Positions 15,612-19,437 of a stretch of 19,437 bases of DNA are shown here, piece by piece. A program made the position numbers and the translations under genes. The notes beneath the pieces were generated by a model. It was not told the origin of the DNA, did not search any database, and was given only the letters and a program-made list of their open reading frames with translations. Position 1 is the stretch's first letter, and each line of letters starts with the position of its first letter. The stretch comes from DATGEP01 sp035310125. Its GTDB lineage: Bacteria; Chloroflexota; Ktedonobacteria; Ktedonobacterales; JADMIN01. Where the stretch lies: NCBI GenBank assembly GCA_035310125.1, contig DATGEP010000306.1, forward strand, positions 1 through 19,437, read 5' to 3'.

Positions 15612-16598
15612 CTAGCTATTCAGCCACTGCTTCAAATCAGTCTTGACCTGAGCGCCGACAGGATCGCCGCCGCCGGTGCTCTTGAGCTGGATGATTTGCT
15701 GCTGAAGCTGAGTGATCTGCGCGTTCGCCGCGTCGAGGGCAGTCTGGCTCGTCTGATACTGCTGCAACCACAGGTAGGCGGTGGCGCCGCTGTAGGTCAG
15801 GAAGATATGGTCGTCGCAGCTCTGCCAGACGAGCAGGCTATTGTAGAAATACTGAACGCTGCCGCCACACCCCTTGGGGTCTACTGGATTTGCCGGAGTA
15901 ACACCGCCTAGCTCCGGCGCGCAGGGTTGGTTGGCGGCATCCCATCCGCCGGGATAGTTGAGAACGAAATCGCGGAAGCCGTGAACAACCAGCTTGCCAT
16001 TGGGCGCGGTGAGGGTCGCGCCGTCGTCGTGCCAACCGTTGGGAACCATTGGTCCACCTCCTGAGTGGATGGGGGCCATACTCCAGACCTGCCCGAAACA
16101 GAGCCGAGCGGCCCAGTAGGCATCGTCACCGTCGTGCCAGAAGCCACCCCAGGGATTCATAATGCGCAGCCAACCGGAGCCCCAGCCGGCGGCGATACCG
16201 ACATGCGTACTGCCAGCGGGATGCAGGGGGTCGGGTGGAGGGATGCCCCATTGCGAGGGCATCGTGAGCACAACGGGACGAATGGCGAGCAGCTCATTGT
16301 GGATGTGCGCGACGAGACCACAGCCGCTGGCGTTGTTATAGGGGGCGAGCGCGACGCCCTGACTGGCGCAATAGGCGACGTAGCGGACGGCGGCCTGGGC
16401 GCCGGTGTAGCCCTGGCCGTAGACGGCATCTTTGATCTCGTCGCCGTCGAAAGGGCGCTTGAGCAGATACATCAGGCCGGCGGAGAGCGAGGCGGCGACG
16501 CAGTTCCAATTGGCGTTCTCGTCGGGGAAGCGATCCATCGTCGGCTCGTGCAATTGGGAGACGAGCGGAAAGCCGGGGAGCGTGTTGGTGATACCCAT
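15612..16598 (-). CDS. C39-type papain-fold cysteine peptidase, possible endolysin
   Basis: This is a 328-aa protein. The ATG at 16598 has GGAGGG (16607-16612) eight bases upstream; a nearer GTG would have no spacing. Residues about 8-178 form a papain-like peptidase. The catalytic Cys33 lies in NWNCVAASLSAGLMYL, His132 in GSTHVGIAAGW and Asn148 in RIMNPWGG, the C39-like triad order. Residues about 186-275 form a second module (GWHDDGATLTAPNGKLVV, FRDFVLNYP) that resembles C-terminal segments I associate with phage and Chloroflexota lysins, a call from memory only. Residues about 280-307 are a glutamine-rich coiled coil. There is no signal peptide or membrane helix, so export would need a partner, and the next gene encodes a holin-like protein. 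Peptidoglycan cross-bridge cleavage or another peptide target are both open. Confidence 0.72.
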   Translation of the reverse strand: MGITNTLPGFPLVSQLHEPTMDRFPDENANWNCVAASLSAGLMYLLKRPFDGDEIKDAVYGQGYTGAQAAVRYVAYCASQGVALAPYNNASGCGLVAHIHNELLAIRPVVLTMPSQWGIPPPDPLHPAGSTHVGIAAGWGSGWLRIMNPWGGFWHDGDDAYWAARLCFGQVWSMAPIHSGGGPMVPNGWHDDGATLTAPNGKLVVHGFRDFVLNYPGGWDAANQPCAPELGGVTPANPVDPKGCGGSVQYFYNSLLVWQSCDDHIFLTYSGATAYLWLQQYQTSQTALDAANAQITQLQQQIIQLKSTGGGDPVGAQVKTDLKQWLNS

Positions 16599-16610
16599 AT
16601 GTGCCACCCT

Positions 16611-16646
16611 CCGCGCACGATAGAGATCACTACATCTAATGCGCGG
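16611..16646 (-). promoter_or_regulatory. Leader hairpin touching the ribosome-binding site of the peptidase gene
   Basis: On the minus strand CCGCGCA (16646-16640) and TGCGCGG (16617-16611) are perfect 7-bp arms. Inside is a smaller stem AGAT/ATCT. The 3' arm contains the first two G of the GGAGGG ribosome-binding site (16612-16607), so the fold could limit translation. Confidence 0.45.
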
Positions 16647-16651
16647 AGTGT

Positions 16652-16657
16652 AGCATA
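16652..16657 (-). promoter_or_regulatory. Candidate -10 box of the peptidase gene
   Basis: TATGCT (16657-16652, minus) lies about 54 bases from the ATG. No consensus -35 sits upstream; the expected -35 region instead abuts the 10-bp direct repeats at 16678-16727, the layout of an activator-dependent promoter. Confidence 0.35.
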
Positions 16658-16677
16658 TGAACCGTGGGGATTCCAGC

Positions 16678-16727
16678 GGTCAGATGTGGTCAAAAACGGT
16701 CAAAAGCGGCCAGAAGCCGTCACCAAT
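16678..16727. repeat. Four to five 10-bp direct repeats upstream of the peptidase gene
   Basis: Consecutive 10-base units begin at 16678, 16688, 16698, 16708 and 16718: GGTCAGATGT, GGTCAAAAAC, GGTCAAAAGC, GGCCAGAAGC and a degenerate CGTCACCAAT. The consensus is GGTCARAAGC. Ten-base spacing puts every unit on the same face of the helix, as in binding sites for cooperative activators. It ends 43 bp before the DUF4097 stop. Confidence 0.75.
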
Positions 16728-16770
16728 GACTTCAGGGACGCACTGACAGTGTGAGACGCACTCATCGCAT

Positions 16771-17478
16771 TTACGCGGCACGCATGCTGATGCTGCCGCT
16801 GTTGACACGCAAGCGCAATGTACCTTGAGGATTGTTGCCGAGCGCGCCAGTGGCTTCTTGACGAACGACGCGGCGCGAGACGCTGATGGGCCAGCCGCCC
16901 ACATCTATGGAGCCGACATGGACGAGCGCCTCCAAGTAGGCAGGCGTCTCATGGGGAAGGCGAAGAACGAGATTGCCGGCATTGACTTCGGCGTCGAGAG
17001 CAGCACCCGGCGTAACGGCGCCTTCCAGCATGAGGTTCCCGGCATTGACGGTCAGCGTTGAGTGTCCGGCCAAAAGCATATGCAAGGCATCGAAATTTCC
17101 CGCGTTGATGACGCTCGCGATGACGCCAGTGATGTCGCGAATCTCCACGTTGCCTGCGTTCATATGGAGATCGAGGTTGGACTCGGTGGGAGCCGTGATG
17201 GTGATGTCTACCTGGCAGTTTTTCAACGAGAACCCCAGGTCGCGCTGGTCAGTTTCGACACGGATATGGTTATCCTGCTGGGTGACGTTGACGATGAGCC
17301 TGGCGAGATCGTCTCCTGTAAGACGACCGAGCAGGCGGCCCTGTGCGCGTTTGGTGACGCGCACACTGACCTGGCGGGCTGCCCCGCGCGCGATAACGAT
17401 GCTGCCGGCGCGGTTACGAACGAGGATTTCGGGTGTACCTTCGACGGCGAATTCGTAGGTATCGGTAACCTCTGGCAT
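16771..17478 (-). CDS. DUF4097-family beta-repeat protein
   Basis: This is a 235-aa protein; the ATG at 17478 has AGGAGG (17488-17493) nine bases ahead. The centre is built of repeated strand-turn units carrying NAGN (LHMNAGNVEIRDI, SVINAGNFDAL, LTVNAGNLMLEG, AEVNAGNLVLRL) and closing with RVNSGSISM. This is the parallel beta-solenoid-like pattern of DUF4097 / putative adhesin-like proteins. The N-terminal part (VEGTPEILVRNRAGSIVIARG) opens the same way. No signal peptide or membrane helix is visible, unlike many relatives that sit at the envelope. Function is unknown; a binding or scaffolding role is only a guess. It has its own strong promoter and is followed, after 172 bp with the 10-bp repeats, by the C39-type peptidase gene. 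Confidence 0.83.
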   Translation of the reverse strand: MPEVTDTYEFAVEGTPEILVRNRAGSIVIARGAARQVSVRVTKRAQGRLLGRLTGDDLARLIVNVTQQDNHIRVETDQRDLGFSLKNCQVDITITAPTESNLDLHMNAGNVEIRDITGVIASVINAGNFDALHMLLAGHSTLTVNAGNLMLEGAVTPGAALDAEVNAGNLVLRLPHETPAYLEALVHVGSIDVGGWPISVSRRVVRQEATGALGNNPQGTLRLRVNSGSISMRAA

Positions 17479-17518
17479 GACAACGTTCCTCCTGTATGAG
17501 CCACTGCGCTCATTCGCA

Positions 17519-17545
17519 TACTATCTAGTCGGTATACGAATAGTA
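17519..17545. repeat. Inverted repeat overlapping the -10 box of the DUF4097 promoter
   Basis: TACTAT (17519-17524) and ATAGTA (17540-17545) are inverted arms 15 bases apart. The second arm is the -10 box itself, so this could be an operator for a repressor. Arms are only 6 bp. Confidence 0.3.
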
Positions 17546-17568
17546 CCCGCAATGCGAAGGGATGTCAA
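17540..17568 (-). promoter_or_regulatory. Sigma-70-type promoter of the DUF4097 gene
   Basis: On the minus strand a perfect TTGACA (17568-17563), a 17-bp spacer, then TACTAT (17545-17540). Predicted start near 17533 gives a leader of about 55 bases. It is the best sigma-70 match in the window. Confidence 0.8.
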
Positions 17569-17814
17569 GACAGAGATTGATATGGGATCGTGCGGAATGG
17601 ATTGACCATTCAACGGCTAGTGATGCGACGTGGGATGGGGTGATGGATCAGGCGTAGCCGTGCCGGAGGTGGGAGCGGTCGGGGGTGTTGGCGTAGCACT
17701 GTGGGCCGGTGACGATGTGCCATTGGGTGTGCTGGTCGCTGTAGCGGAAATGACCGGAATAGAGAGCCACCCAACAGCGTCAAGCGGGATAGGAGAGACA
17801 TCGCCGGTCGTGGT

Positions 17815-19179
17815 CTATCCACTGGTGGAAGGATCACTCTCATCGTCTGTGTCGGGGAGATCGAAGGTGGCGCGCAGCGCGGCCTGCCAGCCTCCGGCGG
17901 CGGGCGCCGCCGAGTCGCGCGTTGACTGGCTGGTCCACCGGACGGCGCCGGTGGAACGGGGGCGTGTCGAACGGGCGGAAGGGGCACTGGCGAGATTATC
18001 GAGGGCAATGCGTGCAGCCTGGCGAACATCCTGGATGGGATCTTCGAGGAGTGGTCGGATGCGCCCAACACTGCCCCTGGCGTGGAGACGGCCAGCGGCA
18101 CGCGCGGCACCGGCGCGCTCTTCGGAGGCGGGGGAGTCGAGGTAGGGTTCCAGATCAGGGGCCAGCGTGGCAAGCTCCAGATCAGTGATGAGGCGCATCA
18201 CGCGGGCGCGCTGTGTAGGATGGGCCACGGCGGTAAGCGCCTCACGAAGGTCACGCTCCTGGGCGGCGACATCATCGGCAACGCCAGCATCGGCAACAGC
18301 ATAGACAACGGGGCGGGGACGCGCACCTTCCAGATAGGGCACGATCCAGGCAGCGACGGCGGACGGTAGCTCAACGGCGACCGTTTCGTGAAGCGCGATG
18401 GCCCAGGCGTAATTGGCGCGCAGCCAGTCGTACAGCACGAGCGTCATTTCGGCGTCATGGGCGGCGTAGGCCACCATGGCAGGCGTGAGCGGACGGCGGG
18501 ACCAGTCGGCGCGCTGGAGACTCTTGTCCAGGTGAACGCCGCACGCACGAAGGAGCATCGCCTGCAAGCCGGACTCACGCTGGCCGAAGATGGAGCGGCT
18601 GACGGCTTCGAGGTCGAGCGTGTGCTGAGCGACAAGGCCGCGTGTGGCGAGCACACGGGCGTCGGATCCAATGCCGTGGAAGAGTTTCAGGATGCTGGGG
18701 CGCTCCAGCGCGGCTTGCAGTGGCGAAAGATCGGCAAGCCGCAGGGTATCTACGACGTAGGAGACGCTGGCATCGTTATCTATGGCGAGCTGGAGCAGCG
18801 CGAGACGGTGGGCAGGGTCATTCGGGCCACGGACGTAGACCTGGCTGAATTCGGCGTCAATGGCGAGCAGATGGGCGGATGTAAGCTCAGCGGCAAGCGC
18901 AATGAGATCGGCGGGGCGGTCAATATAGAGGCGCCGCTTCCAGTTTGGCGCAGGCACGGGGGGAGCGCTTGCGCCCAGATACCCGCGCGTATCGTTCAGC
19001 GGAGTGGATGGCGAGCCAGCAGGAGGGGTCGCTGCGTGCGGCCGGCTCGAGCGGCGTGGTATGTGGCGTTGCGCGGGCGCCGGCTGTTGCGTCTGGCTGT
19101 CGCGTCGCTCTCGATCTCCCGGAATGCTGTGTTCCGTGCGCCCACTCCTGGCCATACAGCCCCTTTCGTAGATCCGCAT
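17815..19179 (-). CDS. Ribonuclease D-like 3'-5' exonuclease with HEAT-like C-terminus
   Basis: This is a 454-aa protein. Residues 1-80 are basic and disordered, rich in Arg, Pro and Ser. Residues about 82-275 form a DEDD exonuclease. Motif I is AIDAE (Asp108, Glu110), motif II FHGIGSDARVL (Asp173), and motif III YAAHD (Tyr238, Asp242), the DEDDy arrangement of RNase D. RNase D trims 3' ends of tRNA and other stable RNAs. The HRDC domain usual after the exonuclease in RNase D is not visible. Instead about 330-420 reads as HEAT-like helical pairs (LAPDLEPYLDSPASEERAGA; IRPLLEDPIQDVRQAARIAL). AAAGGG precedes the ATG at 19179 by seven bases. If TATACT at 19197-19192 is the -10 box, the ATG at 19155 with its own GAAAGGGG would be the better start. 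The 198 bp after the stop stay open in the same frame. Confidence 0.82.
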   Translation of the reverse strand: MRIYERGCMARSGRTEHSIPGDRERRDSQTQQPAPAQRHIPRRSSRPHAATPPAGSPSTPLNDTRGYLGASAPPVPAPNWKRRLYIDRPADLIALAAELTSAHLLAIDAEFSQVYVRGPNDPAHRLALLQLAIDNDASVSYVVDTLRLADLSPLQAALERPSILKLFHGIGSDARVLATRGLVAQHTLDLEAVSRSIFGQRESGLQAMLLRACGVHLDKSLQRADWSRRPLTPAMVAYAAHDAEMTLVLYDWLRANYAWAIALHETVAVELPSAVAAWIVPYLEGARPRPVVYAVADAGVADDVAAQERDLREALTAVAHPTQRARVMRLITDLELATLAPDLEPYLDSPASEERAGAARAAGRLHARGSVGRIRPLLEDPIQDVRQAARIALDNLASAPSARSTRPRSTGAVRWTSQSTRDSAAPAAGGWQAALRATFDLPDTDDESDPSTSG

Positions 19180-19249
19180 CTGTGTTCCCTTTAGTATACG
19201 AACGAAGACACGGAGAAGGAAAGGGGAGTGTGTACAAACGCTCTTCACT

Positions 19250-19279
19250 TTGACAGAGCCGGGACGCGCGGGCTATCAT
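19250..19279 (+). promoter_or_regulatory. Sigma-70-type promoter of the M16 peptidase gene
   Basis: TTGACA (19250-19255), an 18-bp spacer and TATCAT (19274-19279). Predicted start near 19286, about 35 bases before the ATG. It diverges from the RNase D-like gene across a 141-bp gap. Confidence 0.7.
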
Positions 19280-19320
19280 CCAGTCCACAAGGCACTATCC
19301 CAGAAAGACGAGGATATCGC

Positions 19321-19437
19321 ATGGCATCTCCGCTTCCGGTTTCCCGCGCGACGAGCGCGGAATTTTATACACACCAGCTTCCCAATGGCCTGCAACTGCT
19401 GGGGCAGCGCATGCCCGATCTGGAGTCTATCTCCGTG
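19321..19437 (+). CDS. M16 (insulinase-like) zinc peptidase, N-terminal part
   Basis: The frame starts at ATG 19321, with GAGGA about eight bases ahead, and runs off the right edge after 39 codons. The visible FYTHQLPNGLQLLGQRMPDLESISV is the classic opening strand of M16 peptidases (x-LxNGLxV-x-x-x-x-M-P-x-x-x-S-V-S-V). The HxxEH metal site would lie beyond the window, so catalytic competence cannot be judged. Bacterial two-gene or single-gene M16 processing peptidases both begin this way. Confidence 0.75.
   Translation, partial: MASPLPVSRATSAEFYTHQLPNGLQLLGQRMPDLESISV

Noticed and set aside
17630..18145. 171-codon plus-strand Gly/Val-rich frame
   Set aside because: It is the complement of the Thr/Pro-rich tail and the end of the RNase D gene; composition is explained by that strand.
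18388..19194. 268-codon plus-strand frame antisense to the RNase D-like gene
   Set aside because: The minus strand carries conserved DEDD motifs and a ribosome-binding site; the antisense frame has neither a start signal nor domains.

Overview
The window is G+C-rich, densely coded bacterial chromosome with genes on both strands. Nothing in it names the species. A filamentous or soil Chloroflexota lineage of the Ktedonobacteria type fits best. The support is an XRE/NB-ARC/TPR regulator, a proline-rich double-TIR protein, a membrane-anchored MutS-like ATPase, a C39 peptidase with a holin-like partner, and DUF4097 and DUF1684 proteins. This placement is inference from gene families, not a search result. 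No CRISPR array, insertion sequence or rRNA is visible.

Layout. 1-103 is the tail of a PqqD-like gene, followed by what looks like a decayed membrane-protein gene (about 157-520, minus). At 604-2478 (plus) is a MutS-like ATPase with four predicted membrane segments. It converges, across a 37-bp gap holding a hairpin, on a 647-aa double-TIR protein (2516-4459, minus) that lies downstream of a DUF1684 gene (4616-5302, minus). Diverging from these is a plus-strand redox pair: a PPOX-type flavoprotein (5570-5995) and a MerA/dihydrolipoamide-dehydrogenase-type flavoprotein (6046-7431). Then come tRNA-Val(GAC) on the minus strand with its own promoter and terminator, a small hypothetical gene, and a promoter leading into an 855-aa XRE-NB-ARC-TPR STAND protein (8579-11146). 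A PIG-V-like mannosyltransferase (11428-12735), a complete tRNA-Ala(GGC) unit and an M3 oligoendopeptidase (13055-14788) follow.

The right third is mostly minus strand. It holds a holin-like two-segment membrane protein (14979-15392), a leaderless C39-type cysteine peptidase (15612-16598), a DUF4097 protein (16771-17478) with an excellent sigma-70 promoter, and a ribonuclease D-like exonuclease fused to HEAT-like repeats (17815-19179). The start of an M16 peptidase gene (19321 onward, plus) diverges from the last.

The most interesting items are: (a) the peptidase plus holin-like pair, which resembles a phage lysis cassette without a phage. It is preceded by four or five exact 10-bp-period direct repeats and by a leader hairpin that reaches the Shine-Dalgarno site; (b) the double-TIR protein, whose N-terminal TIR has Asp where the catalytic Glu is expected while the C-terminal TIR keeps Glu; (c) the membrane-anchored MutS-like ATPase; (d) the RNase D-HEAT fusion, with a Thr/Pro/Ser-rich frame continuing 65 codons past its TAG stop.
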